Assembly (NCBI GenBank): GCA_964036195.1
Contig: OZ038452.1
Location: 27,787,785-27,851,784, forward strand
Length of the DNA: 64,000 bases
From: Sphaerolaimus hirsutus
Lineage: Eukaryota; Nematoda; Chromadorea; Monhysterida; Sphaerolaimidae
Reading direction: 5' to 3'
Shown here: positions 30,839-41,727 of the stretch, piece by piece
Numbering within the stretch: position 1 is the first letter of the stretch
How the letters are laid out: each line of letters begins with the position of its first letter
The notes under the pieces: generated by a model
Seen by the model: the letters and a program-made list of their open reading frames with translations, nothing else
What the model was told of the DNA's origin: nothing
Database searches by the model: none
Translations under genes and position numbers: made by a program

Positions 30839-32937
30839 TGTCTGATTATTATGGCGATTTTTTCTATGACGAGGATAGACTGTGAGTTTCATGTTGTATA
30901 GATTTGTTCTTTTTTGCATTTTTCGGGACGCTTTTGGAGTGCTGATCATTTTGGCATTGTGCCCAAATATTTTGCATGATTTATTGCGAATTTGTAGTGC
31001 ACGGTGCGTTCCGGAAATTTAGGGACACTAATTGAGCGTACCATTTTTGCATGAAAAAGTCATGTGGACGAATTTCCATCAAAGTAACTGATAATGATAG
31101 CAATGTCATAAGGTCATAAATGGTTTTTGGTTCTTTATTCACATGGGATATGTAGATTTCTGTGTTTGCGATCAGTAGAATATAAAAATTTGCACGTCAG
31201 CGATGCACTTTGTTAAAATGACTGTCCCATTATTTTCGGAACTCATTGAGGGGGTTGATACGGCAGAGATTCGAATTATCTTTTCCCAAAACAGCCGGCT
31301 GCCAAAACTTTTTTTCCCGATTTGGGCATCGCCCAAAAAATTTCAAATAAATCTTTCGCAATTGTTTGGCGTGACAAACTGGGGTGCGAACTCGTGTCAT
31401 GTAGCTAGTCCCGGTTTTTTTTTCGGGTTTAGTCACGTTGGAATTCATTGAAAGAGCACATTGTGTAATGCCGTTGGCGGGGCAATGTACATTGTTGAAT
31501 GCCATGCGCGGGGCAACGTACATTGTCGTAATGCCGTCGGTGGGGTAATTGCGCTGAATTCAGTGACCGGGTGAAAAAAGAGATCAATATATCGCCACTT
31601 AATAGTGTCAATGTTAAGTGGTCGGTTGGCTCAGTGGCATGAGGCCTGCCCTGTGTTCGAAAACCGAGCACAATTTTTTGCAGTGCGACTGTCAGCCGCA
31701 GGTTTTCTTGACCGGAGAAAACTTCTTCAGTCTCCGGTCAGGAACAACTGGGGCCGTCATGTTGCCTGCCAAAACGACCCGAACCTCTGCCGTATTCCTC
31801 CCCTCATTGAGTTATTTTATTGAGGCTGAAATGCTTTTTATTGGGCGTTTATTTATACTTGTGTTGTGTTTGTGTCTCAGTGAATGTTTGTTTTGCACTC
31901 TTTCCGCACGTCCACTTACTGGAGCCTGTTTCAAAAAATTTGTGATTCACTACTGGTGTAAAATGATGAGAAAAGTGGTAAGTAAAGTGACGAGAAAAGA
32001 TGAGTTCGGTGCGAAGAAAAATGATAGGTTGGAGGTAATTGAGAACACTTGTAAATTCCCTTGTCAGTTGACCTACCATATCACTTATGTAGGGTTCAAA
32101 CGGGATCCCGATCCCGGATCCCGTGAAATTCCGGGATTTAGCAGTCCCGATTCCGATCCCGATCCCGAAAATTTTCAAATCCTGATCCCGATCCCGAGAA
32201 ACTCCCAAGTCCGGGATCCCGATCCCGGAAAAATTAGTGGAAATAATAAAAAGTAAAAAATGACATTTTTGCATGCAAAAATGTGAACACAAACCCCCAG
32301 CGTCCATTTTATGCCAATTTTCTGGCATCCAACAGTGTTTTGAGACCTTTATGAACAACTGTGGATGCCAGAACATTGGCCAAATTCTCTATCCCAAGAC
32401 CCCAATCCCGATCCCGAAAAAATGCCAATCCCGATCCCGATCCCGTGACCCCAATCCCGGCCAATCCCGATCCCGATCCCGTGACCCCAATCCTGGCCAA
32501 TCCCGATCCCGATCCCGAAATCTCAAAAAACCAATCCCGATCCCGAAAAGTCAATCCCGTTTGAACCCTACACTTATGATTTTACTTATCACGTTTCTTA
32601 TCACCATCGGGACCATTCTCAAAAAGTACCTAAAAGACAACTTTAGAAACACGCTTCACGTTTTCCACCTCTGCTTGCCTTATGTGTTTCCCCCACATTT
32701 TTATAGAGTCGCTAGACACTGAAATGGCTTACAAGGAAGCCAAGCAGCGAAGATACGATCGGAATTACCCTTATACGCCACTTTCTGGTGTCCCATTTAC
32801 TCTCGACAGCGCTGTACCTACGATTGGGGATATTGGTCTTGCTCGTGGCGTAATGCCGCCGCCAAAGTTTGATGTTTTTGTTGTTGTTGTTTTGGTTTTG
32901 ATGTATGCTGTCAATTCCAAGTGGCATGGAAAGTGAT
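30839..32937 (+). CDS. Tentative gene for a small membrane protein (two recognisable exons)
   Basis: A likely first exon at 30839-30882 reads MSDYYGDFFYDEDR before a strong GTGAGT donor. A possible last exon follows an acceptor TTTTTATAG near 32706 and reads EMAYKEAKQRRYDRNYPYTP, then a proline/valine-rich stretch. A hydrophobic segment VFVVVVLVLMYAV and a short basic tail (NSKWHGK) precede a stop at 32935-32937. The hydrophobic end suggests a tail-anchored or single-pass protein. The two pieces do not join in phase directly, so a further exon must lie between them or one piece is false. The family is not recognised. Confidence 0.35.
31240..31440 (-). repeat. SINE-like repeat, reverse orientation
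   Basis: Read on the minus strand it has GAGTTCGCACCCCAG (a B-box-like motif), a middle part with GGCAGCCGGCTGTTTTGGG, and TCTCTGCCGTATCAACCCCC followed by TCAATGAG. The last part matches the tail of the plus-strand copy at 31614-31830. Confidence 0.45.
31614..31830 (+). repeat. tRNA-derived SINE-like repeat
   Basis: GGTCGGTTGGCTCAGTGGCA resembles a tRNA A-box and GTGTTCGAAAACCG a B-box about 30 bases later, as in the head of tRNA-derived SINEs. The body carries a hairpin (GACCGGAGAAAACTTC with CAGTCTCCGGTCAGG), and the tail reads CTCTGCCGTATTCC then CTCATTGAG. The element lies in the presumed intron of the 30839 gene. Confidence 0.5.
32090..32570. mobile_element. GGGATC-array hAT-like element, 8-bp TSD
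   Basis: The ends are TAGGGTTCAAACGGGAT and ATCCCGTTTGAACCCTA. The exact TSD is CACTTATG (32082-32089 and 32571-32578). CCCGATCCCGAT arrays flank the shared core (CAACAGTGTTTTGAGACC, TGTGGATGCCAGAAC). Confidence 0.92.
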
Positions 32938-33060
32938 AAGTTGAGTGACAAGTAAATTTTCAATGAAAATATGTGTGATGTGTACTTTTACTTGTCATTT
33001 ACCTTATCGCTTTGCTTGCCCGTCACTTTTCTTGTCACTTGAAAAACGGTAAATACCTGG
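32925..33060. repeat. GTGACAAGTAAA palindromic repeat
   Basis: AAAGTGATAAGTTGAGTGAC and ACAAGTAAATTT on the left pair with TTTTACTTGTCATTTACC and CTTGTCACTTG on the right. It belongs to the family at 22255. Confidence 0.5.
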
Positions 33061-33717
33061 GTGTGGTTCTGTCATGTGGTAAATAGAAGCTTAGTGCATG
33101 CTGAATGTGTCGTCCTCTGATTATTTTTTTTTCGAAAATGATTTAAATTGGAAAAGTAGTGTAATAAAGTTTCTAAAAGTTTCGTGAAAAATGAGAGAAT
33201 CAATTTCGAGTGTAATAATTTAAATTCAATTAATCATTACATCTAAAACGGTATTGCCCGGTAGACATCATTACTTCCTGAACATCGCAGCTCTTTGCAT
33301 GAATATGCATGGACATAGTCACACCGCACACTGAAATTTTGCGTTCAGCGTTCGAACGTTTTCGCACGCTGAACTAGGGTTCAAACGGGATTGACTTTTC
33401 GGGATCGGGATCGGGATTCACTTTTTGAGATTTCGGGATCGGGATCGGGATCGGGATTGGCCGGGATTGGGGTCACGGGATCGGGATCGGGATTGGGATA
33501 TGCATTTTTCCGGGATCAGGATTGGGTTCTAGGAATAGAGATTTTGGCCATTTTTATGGCATTCACAGTTGTTCATAAAGGTCTCAAAACACTGTTGGAT
33601 GCCAGAAAAGTGGCATAAAATTGACGCTGGGGGTTTGCATCCACTTTTTTGCATGCAAAAACGTCATTATTTCACTTCTTATATATTCCACTAATTTTTC
33701 CGGGATCGGGATCCCGG

Positions 33718-34813
33718 TAGAGCTCGAAACTCGATTTTTTTCAAACTCGAGTTCGAGTCTCAACCCAAAAAAATTTCCGGTCGAGTCGGCGAGTCGAGTC
33801 GGGCGAGTCAGTGAAAAGTCGAGTCGAGTCAGGCAAAAATCTCGAGTCTTGAGTCGAGTCGGATGCGTTACTTTTTCACATGAATCTTGCAGAAATTTCA
33901 GATACTGGTTCTCCAACCAATGTTTTCACACACTCTAATGCCAACGGTTGATTTTAATATCAAGATAAAGCAAAAATATAACTACCGTATTTCCTCGAAT
34001 TACCCCCTAGGGGGGTTTATTTTTTCAGATTGGAAATTTTGAGGTGGGGGGTATTTCGAGGGGGGTGGGGGTTATTATTTCGCCAGAAATTTTTCGAAAT
34101 CCCAGAACTAAATTGTTGTTTGCAACTTACACAAACGTGGAAAAATGTAACAAAAACTGCCACTTATAACACTCAGTGAAGTTATATATGTATGCAGACG
34201 GTATATTACTGTTTCTAACATAACATAGTCATTGTTTTTAGCATGTATTCTGCGTTTGCCAGATCACAAACCACATTACGTTCTCTATACAGTAAATTGG
34301 GGGGGGGGGTATTTCGAGGGGGGGGGTTATAGGTTCATAGTGCCCATTTTGAGAAGGGGGTATTTCGAGACGGGGGTAATTTGAGGGGGGTGGTATTTCG
34401 AGGAAATACGGTACATTACATCTTTTTGGGTCAGTGCCAACATTGTGGAATGTATTTGACATGGTGTGTGTGTTTCATTCCTTAGAATTGTAGCAACTTG
34501 AGTTGAGAAACTTGACTTTAGATATCATTGTATAGATATGACAAGCAATTATATATGCTGCATGTGGGCGCTTGCGCCCAAAATTTTTGAAAAATATGTT
34601 TAAAAGTCATATTAAAATTGATATTTTTGATATGATTCAATGTGAAACCCCGACTCGTAATTTGCTGAATTTTCGAGTCGAGTCGGGCAAAAACCTCGAG
34701 TCTCGAGTCAGGGCCATATTTTTCCGGTCGAGTCAGTCGAGTCGAGTCGGCACCCCATTTTACCCTCGAGTCACGAGTCGAGTCGAGTCGAGTCGAGTCG
34801 AGTTCGAGCCCTA
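33718..34813. mobile_element. GAGTC-array hAT-like element nested in GGGATC array
   Basis: It starts TAGAGCTCGAAACTCG and ends CGAGTTCGAGCCCTA. The duplication is GATCCCGG (33710-33717 and 34814-34821), made of the host array itself. GAGTCGAGTCGGGC arrays lie near both ends. The core includes the hairpin GGGCGCTTGCGCCC (34566-34579). A CCGTATT MITE sits inside at 33985-34411. Confidence 0.88.
33985..34411. mobile_element. CCGTATT-type MITE nested in the GAGTC element
   Basis: CCGTATTTCCTCGAATTACC on the left and GGTATTTCGAGGAAATACGG on the right are flanked by TA. Several GGGGGTATTTCGAG blocks lie inside. Confidence 0.85.
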
Positions 34814-35476
34814 GATCCCGGACTTGGGAGTTTCTCGGGATCGGGATCGGGATTTGAAAATTTTCGGGATCGGGATCGGGATTGGTATTTTTGAGATTTC
34901 GGGATCGGGATCGGGATTTGGGTTTCGGGATCGGGATCGGGATCGGGACTGGTAAATCCCGGAATTTCACGGGATCCGGGATCGGGATCGGGATCCCGTT
35001 TGAACCCTACGCTGAACTACAAACGCTGAAATCAAAATCTAAAGAACACAGCGTTTTTGAAGCGTAAAAATTTCGGCTCGAATGTAAATTACGCGACGAA
35101 TTACAAATCCGAATTTTTACGCTTCAAAAACCGTGTGTCCTTTAGATTTTGATTTCAGCGTTTGTAGTTCAGCGTGCAAAAACGTTCGAACGCTGAACTC
35201 AAAATTTCAGTGTGCGGTGCGCCAATGAGGATAGAACATTATTCTGAAAAAAACTAGACATAGAAAGGCATATTCGGAAAAAAATATTTTCTCGGTGAAG
35301 ATTATCCATATCCATTTAAAAAATTCGTTTGAAAATGTCAACTCAATCACTACCTACTACTAGTTGAATTAGCATCCCAGTTCTAGCTGAAATTCAAAAC
35401 ATTGTTTTAAATGTCACAAAGAATATCACACTGAAATGTAACTCTACAAATTAACCGTGATGTCCAGGGGGTAAAG

Positions 35477-38400
35477 ATGTCCACAGACCCTGGCCAATCA
35501 CGCAAGAACTACTCCCTACTTAAAAAATCCTTACATTTCACCCCCAAACTCGACAGGGGTATGTCCGTCACATCGGGCCTGTGCACATTGGAAAAGGATC
35601 CCAATAACATGGTAGGGATTTCCATCGGGGGCGGCGCTCCCTACTGCCCCTGTTTGTACGTGGTCCAGATTTTCGACAATACCCCCGCATCAAAAGATGC
35701 CAATTTGGAACCTGGCGATGAATTGACAGGTTTGGGTTTTTTAAAACGTTTTTTTAAAGTGATTTGAAAGTGTTTTTGGAGGTGGGATGTTGGGATGTTT
35801 TGATTGGGGTCAGGTCGCAATTCAGCAAGTGGACGGTTGATAAGAAAAGTTGATAGTGACAAGTTTATGCGTTGACGCTTTGTGGCGTGACAAATAATAT
35901 TACGGATAACGGGTGAATTTTCGACGAAATTTTTTTCACAATAGTTCACCAGACACGATTTACTAAAACCTTACTTATCACTTCCCACTTTTCGTGTCAC
36001 TTTCGGCCGCATGACTTGAAAATTTCCTGACTGGGAGATTCATCCAATTAAAAAAACGTCACCCTTAAATTACCCCCCCCCCCCATGTCCAGGTGTCAAC
36101 CGAATTTCAATCAAAGGTAAAACGAAGACAGAAGTCGCCCGGCTAATTCAAAATCACAGCGAGGGCGCCGTTATAATTCAGTATAACAAACTGCATGCCG
36201 ATCCGAAACAAGGAAAAACGTTAGATATTGTTATGAAGAAAGTAAGTTGTGTTGGAAGGATAGGGATTGAAAAATGGTATTTTTTGACGGCCCACTATTT
36301 TAAAAACAGTTTTTTTCAATTAAAAGCGCTTTTTTGTTGTTGTTTTTCAAAATTGTCCTGGTATTTCCAAATTTCACCATTTCGAGTTCTTCGAGGGGGG
36401 TATCTTTTCCTCAGCTCGATTAGATCTGGGGGTTATTCAAGGGGGTATTTCTATCGAAATGCGGTACCCACTCTGAGTTATTTCAAGATATTTTCCGATT
36501 CTCTGCTTCTATACCTTGAAAGCTCATGGAGATTAATCTTAACTCATCGTAGTAAACTCATGGCATTCAAAGCTGATTTTTGGGCATAAAAAAATCAAAA
36601 TTTTGGTTCTTAGTATAGTGTAGCTTGTAGACACAAAAAGCCCCCCTACAGATGAAACATCGAATGGTAGAAAAAATGTCATCAGACACAGCGGACGCTT
36701 TGGGACTTTCCCGCGCCATTTTGTGCAACGACGCGATGGTCAGAAAATTGGGTGAATTAGAACGCACTGCTGAGATGTACGCGCATTTAGTGGACAACGC
36801 TAGGAGGGTATGGAGGGCTTATTACGGTTTGGCCCAAGTTCAGAGGGGTGAGGTTTTTTGTTGTTTTTTGGTGGGGGTAGGGTTGGGACGATATGACTTC
36901 CCGGTATCGATATAGACCCTCGATATCGATATTCTATAGGAAAAACGTTTTCAATATTCGATATGAAAAATAGTCGATATTCGGTGCGATATATTTAATG
37001 GCAGAATTTACATACCGTTTGCCACCTATCAATAATTGGCACTATTCCAGGTTTTGGTGAATTATTTGCCGAAATCGGCGCCAGGGAGCCCCAGCCAAAC
37101 GCTAGTGAAGCCTTTACAGTTTTTGGTGAGGCGCACAGAAACATGGAAAAACAGAGTGTCAGAATGTTGAAAAGTATGCATCCGATGGTGAATGACTTGA
37201 ACACATTTCTGGTCAAGGTTTGTTTATGGTTTACGGTTTCGTTGGTGAAAAGAATTGTGAAAATGGCTCTACACACTAGTTTACAAAGACACAGAATGTC
37301 AACTGGTTCCCATCCCAATTCAAAGCTTGCTTACGAGTGACACTACGAATTAGTGTATACACAATTTTGGCCAAGGTTTAAAAAAACGGTTTCGATGGTA
37401 AAGTTTCAAAAAACAACGTTTTTTAAATCTGAAAAACCCCGGCCATCCCTAGAATCTATCAGAGATTTCCCCCAGAAATTACACAAAACCGGAACAAAAT
37501 ATATACCAAAACTTCCCAGGCCATACCGGACACAAAATTGACGGTCAAAAAGTACCTGGACGCCAAATTCGAGTACCTTTCGTATTGCCTGAAGCTCAAG
37601 GAAATGGACGACGAAGAGGCACAGTTTGCGCAGTTGCAGGAGCCGTTGTATCGGGTGGAGACTGGCAATTATGAGTACAGGTGAGTTGGCATGTTGCCAG
37701 CATTTCTTTTACCAAGGCCCTAAAGTTTTACTTACACAGTCATTGTGGAGTCATGGAGTCAACATGTAGGCTTTTTCGTGATGTTGCAGGCAGATAAGGC
37801 AGAAAAATGAGTGAGAATGGGTTAAAATAGCCAGAAATACGTTAAAAGATAAGTATAGACATAGCCAAAAATGGCTAATTTTTATGTGAAGAACGGCAAA
37901 ATGTGAAACAATTGCTATTTTGAGTCAAAATTGTAGCAAAATCGCTCCAGATAGATAGATAGCTGAGAGATTGGGATTATAGTCACCAAAAAAATTTGCC
38001 TCCGTATAGATAGATAGATAGTTGAGCGGCCTTCGGGATAGATAGATAGCTGGCAGATTTGGGGGTGTCCCCACACTGGAGACCCCTGATATACAGATTT
38101 GCCTGCCCCATAGTCTTTGTTAATCGGGTTTTATTACATTTTTAGCCCCTCATTTAACGCGATATGAATCGACAATGACTGCATCACCTAAATAGATTTC
38201 CAACACGTCCATTTTTAGCGTCAAGCTTCGCTCAAACGTAACCCCCCAAATAACTCGCAGATTGGTGCTACGTTGCCGGTCAGACGCGCGCACACGTTTC
38301 GCACGTTTGCGCAGCGACGTTTTAGAGAAAATCGAACTTTTGGACAACAAACACGTGCAGGACATAAGTTTCCAGTTGAAAAATTTTGTGGAACTTATGG

Positions 38401-41273
38401 CTCGCTACCACGTGGAATGCAAGGGGGTGTTGGAGCCGACGAGGGGGCTGTTTCCCGTGGAAGTCGATTTGAGTACGGTAGGTGGGGTGGGTTACTGTAG
38501 TCGTTTGGTCGTGTTTTTGGACAGTTTGGAGTGCTGCAAAACAAACATGTATTCAACAGTTTCAGGAAAATGTCGAAAGTGCAGAAATCTAGTGGTAAAA
38601 TCAGAAAACTACCCACATTCGAAAATTAGGAAACTAAATTAAAAATTCGAAAAATATTTATTGAAAAAAATTTGAAAAGTGACTTTAATTGTATTTTAGA
38701 AAAATCTCTGAAAAACTTCACCACCTTTTTCCATTGGGTTTGCCATCATTATTCTCTACAATTAGCCACCATAAAATGCAACATACACCACAACTAGGGT
38801 GTCAAATTTCCGTTTTCCGTTTCCGTTTTCCGCAGGCAAATTTTATCTGTTTTCCGTTCCGTTTTCCGGCTGCTGAAATTTTTTTCCGTTTTCCGGCAAC
38901 TTTTTTTCCGTTCCCGTTTTTCCGGCTCATTTTCCGTTTTCCGACTAAATTTTCAGTTTTTCCGCCTTTTTTCTGTTTTCCGCCTCAATTTCCAGTTTTT
39001 CCACTTTTTTTCCATTTTCCGCCTCAATTTTCCATTTTTCCGCCTCATTTTACCTTTTTCTGGCTCAACTTTCTGTTTTCTGATCAGCCAAACTGGTAAA
39101 AATTCATGCAGATTGTCAATGATGTGAAAAATTTTCCATTTCCAGCAAAATTATTGCAAAGTTTTTCCACTTCCAGCAAAATTTCAGCAAATTTTACCCG
39201 TTTTCCAGCAAAATTTTAGCAAGTTTTTCCATTTCCGTGCAAATTTGATTTTTCCGTTTGCGTTTTTCCGGCCGCTGAAATTTTTTTTCCGTGTCCGTTT
39301 TCCGCCAAGTGCAAATTTTTTTCCGTTTTCCGTACCGTTTTCCGGCCGCTGAAAAAAATTTTCCGTTTCCGTTTTCTGTAAAAAAATTTTTTTACACCCT
39401 AACCACAACAACATCAAAAAAACAGGTGGCCATCAAATACAACACGACTGGGCAGTTGCCACCCGACATGGACGATTCCGACCCTGACGACACCGCCTCA
39501 CCCGAACACGGGGAAGACGCCCTCCACATGCAGGTGGGCAAATGGCCCTACACCCTACCTAGTTTTCACCGTGACATGTGTGAAAACTGAAATGGCCACA
39601 TGGCGACATTCAGCCTACTCTTATAGTATGCTATATGTGTTTTAGTTTTCAAATTTTAGCCTTTATTAATTTAAATTAAATCATTCAACCGTGTTCATTA
39701 ATTTACATTTTTCAAATTTTCAGTTTTCACACGAAGTCACGGTGAAAACTAGTGTGTGTAGGCACATTGGGTTTGGGCCCTGGAGCAGTCACGGTCACTG
39801 TCAAATGTCAAATGTCCTGCAAAGTGACTAAATAAATGTAAAATTTTATTTTTTACTGTTCCTAGGGTTGGAAAAGGATAAAAAATATTCAATCGCATTG
39901 ATTTAAAAAATATTTTTATAAAAATTATTTAAAAATTAAAATCAGATTTTTTTAGAAATAATCAAAATGGGTGTATAGAGAAAAATATGACCATCTTAAG
40001 TGTCATAACATAATGTAATGTCTATTGTGGTCATATTATGACTGCACATTCATGGCATAACATTATACCGTATTTCCTCGAAATACTCCCCGGGGGGTGA
40101 TTGTTTCAGAATGAGAATTTTGAGGGGGGTTAAACGAGGGGGGCTTATTATTTCGCCAGAATTTTTTGAAATTTCAGTACTAAAGGCCCTCCACACGCTA
40201 GTTGACGCCAAAATTAGCGTCAACTCAGAGTCAACTGGTCAAAAATTCAATGGACTCTGAGCCATTTACAATATGTATCCAAAAAATCCCCTTCTTTCAT
40301 TCTACATCAATCGACTTCTCAATATTTCTTAATCAACACAGGTAAAAAATTAAAAATAGTTATACTTAAAACAGTTGACTCTGAGTTGACTCAATCGACT
40401 TCTAAAAAGTAGCGTCAACCACCGTGTGGAGCGCCAAATTGTCGCCTGTAACGTTCGCAGACGTAGAAAAATACAACAATAACCGCACTATATGAGAGTT
40501 TGTTGACTTCTATAAGTAAGTAGATGGCATAAACACTGTTCTAACGTAACAATTCATTGTTTTTAACGTGTGTTTTGCATTGCCCGAATCACAAACCGCA
40601 GGTTTTGTCATTAACGTTCTCTTTACACGCAATTGGGGGGGGGGTATTTCGAGGAAATACGGTAAGCAGTTATTTATGTCTTTCGAAAATATTTGGGTCG
40701 ACTCATTATGTATATCACCTTTTGTTGAACGTTCCCGACTTCAAGTGGAGTTCAGCATACAATGGTACTCAAATAAGGTTGCAAGAGAAGGCTAATACAT
40801 TACAGTTCTCACTGTAGAAGTATGTGGGAGCACATTGGCTGAATATTATGTACTAAACTAGCATATCACGGCTTTTTATTACACAGTAGCATGAATCAAT
40901 GGAGGATTTTGCACTAAAAATGCCTCAAAACCAATGAAAACAACCACCGCCGGTAACGTGTCTGAATCTGCGCGCTTGCTCTAACAAAAGTACATGTTTA
41001 CCGGAAGTTTTGCCTTTTGATAAAATAAAATAATTAGTTGCCACCCTGTGATTGAAATATGATTGGAAAAAAATCAATTGAAAAACATCATGTGCCGTCC
41101 CTACTCACTGGCGTATACATTATTTTGACAAGGTCGACATTTGAGTGGAAACAAATCCCTCATATTTGTATCCATCGCAGGTGCCGCAGCAGTTTGTGGA
41201 CCAAGCTAAACAGGAATTGGCACGGGGCCAAAATGGTGGCGATGGCGATGATCAGCTTTTAGATTTGGGCTAA
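35477..41273 (+). CDS. PICK1: PICK1 (PRKCA-binding protein), PDZ and BAR domains, eight coding exons
   Basis: Exons are 35477-35729, 36093-36241, 36652-36847, 37051-37217, 37520-37680, 38261-38477, 39426-39533 and 41181-41273. All have GT/AG borders and matching phases and encode 447 residues (human PICK1 has 415). Exons 1-2 hold the PDZ domain, with the carboxylate loop VGISIGGG, the metal-linked CPC motif in APYCPCLYVVQ, and NKLHADPKQGKTLDIV. Exons 3-6 hold the BAR domain: MSSDTADALGLSRAILCND, ASEAFTVFGEAHRNMEK, KKYLDAKFEYLSYCLKLKEM, EPLYRVETGNYEYR and KIELLDNKHVQDISFQLKNF. PICK1 dimers bind receptor and kinase C-termini and curve membranes during trafficking. The last exons are acidic (DMDDSDPDD, DGDDQLLDLG), as in relatives. 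The N-terminus is longer than in vertebrates, and an in-frame CAG just upstream (35465-35467) could be an acceptor for an earlier exon. Introns are loaded with MITEs. Confidence 0.95.
35820..36005. repeat. TGACAAGT palindromic repeat in PICK1 intron 1
   Basis: GATAGTGACAAGTTTATGCG and later ACTTATCACTTCCC with TTTTCGTGTCAC resemble the short dispersed palindrome at 22255, with a diverged centre. Confidence 0.4.
36888..36990. mobile_element. Left-end remnant of an ATATCG-array element in PICK1 intron 3
   Basis: TAGGGTTGGGACGATATGAC is followed by TATCGATAT/TATTCGATATG units, as in 43368-44135. No right end is present, so it is truncated. Confidence 0.6.
37770..38090. mobile_element. Reverse CTATC-type hAT MITE in PICK1 intron 5
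   Basis: ATAGATAGATAGCTGAGAG and ATAGATAGTTGAGCGGCC blocks end with CTGGAGACCCCTG, the intact right terminus of the 12021 family in reverse orientation. The other terminus is not recognisable. Confidence 0.65.
38795..39401. mobile_element. CGGAAAA-array hAT-like element in PICK1 intron 6
   Basis: It starts TAGGGTGTCAAATTTCCG and ends TTTTTACACCCTA. The exact TSD is ACCACAAC (38787-38794 and 39402-39409). It is filled with TTTTCCGTTTTCCG units on this strand. It ends 24 bp before exon 7, so the exon's branch-point and pyrimidine region lies inside or immediately beside the element. Confidence 0.9.
39540..39775. mobile_element. Palindromic MITE with CTAGTTTTCACCGTGAC arms
   Basis: ACCTAGTTTTCACCGTGACA on the left mirrors GTCACGGTGAAAACTAGTGT on the right. 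The outer bases CCCTACACC and GTGTAGGCAC partly pair. It begins about ten bases after the exon 7 donor at 39534. Confidence 0.55.
39863..41048. mobile_element. Poly-A/T TAGGG element, ends mismatched, hosts a MITE
   Basis: The left end TAGGGTTGGAAAAGG and a right end TTGCCACCCTG enclose an ATTTAAAAAATATTT array and a core. The core shares AATGTCTATTGTGGTC and CAAAACCAATGAAAACAACC with 27460-28144, and has a hairpin missing its right arm (GCGCGCTTGC at 40970). The flanking octamers do not match, so the two ends may come from different copies. It is in PICK1 intron 7. Confidence 0.6.
40068..40662. mobile_element. CCGTATT-type MITE with a further nested palindrome
   Basis: CCGTATTTCCTCGAAATACT and GGTATTTCGAGGAAATACGG are flanked by TA on both sides. 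Inside at about 40187-40435 is a palindrome with CCACACGCTAGTTGACG and GCGTCAACCACCGTGTGG ends. Confidence 0.8.
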
Positions 41274-41727
41274 TTTTTTGTGTGTACATTTTTGCCGATT
41301 ACAGATTCTTGTCAATGCGCGAGATGGTAAAGTGGTGGGACTTTTCAAAAGACACGTTTGTTCCAATTGTGTTCATTTTAAAACGTATAAGGTTGTTCAG
41401 TTCATGTGTTTCAAAAACAGTAGGTTTTCCATTCATTCCAGGAAAACGTACTGGTAAATACTCGTCGAACGTTGTTGTGCTTATTTTTGCGTTTTAGATA
41501 GCATTCCAAAATCTCATGACTTTTTTTGATTTGTTAACTGAGACTGCAAATTTTGAGAAGGGGGGGGGGGTATTATTTACAATTATTTTTTTCCTGGAAA
41601 TCGTCCATTTTTGGAATTCTAATTATAGATGTTGCTTTTGACATTTGCCGTGGTTGTGGAGGCATCTTTAAGTTAAAATTTTTGTTCCAATGTCTATCGT
41701 TTACTGATGTAAATTTATTTAGGTATA

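Larger units (their letters stand above)
33375..35009. mobile_element. GGGATC-array hAT-like element, split by a nested element
   Basis: The ends are TAGGGTTCAAACGGGATTG and ATCCCGTTTGAACCCTA. The exact TSD is CGCTGAAC (33367-33374 and 35010-35017). Its right array is interrupted by the GAGTC element 33718-34813. The shared core is at 33540-33660. Confidence 0.9.
33319..35222. mobile_element. Palindromic element with TTCAGCGTTCGAACG arms, host of nested elements
   Basis: CACCGCACACTGAAATTTTG and TTCAGCGTTCGAACGTTTT on the left are mirrored by AACGTTCGAACGCTGAACTC and AAAATTTCAGTGTGCGGTG on the right. A second palindrome around CTACAAACGCTGAAATCAAA lies between. Removing the insertion 33375-35009 restores a fold-back element of about 260 bases. 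Its TSD is not clear. Confidence 0.65.
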
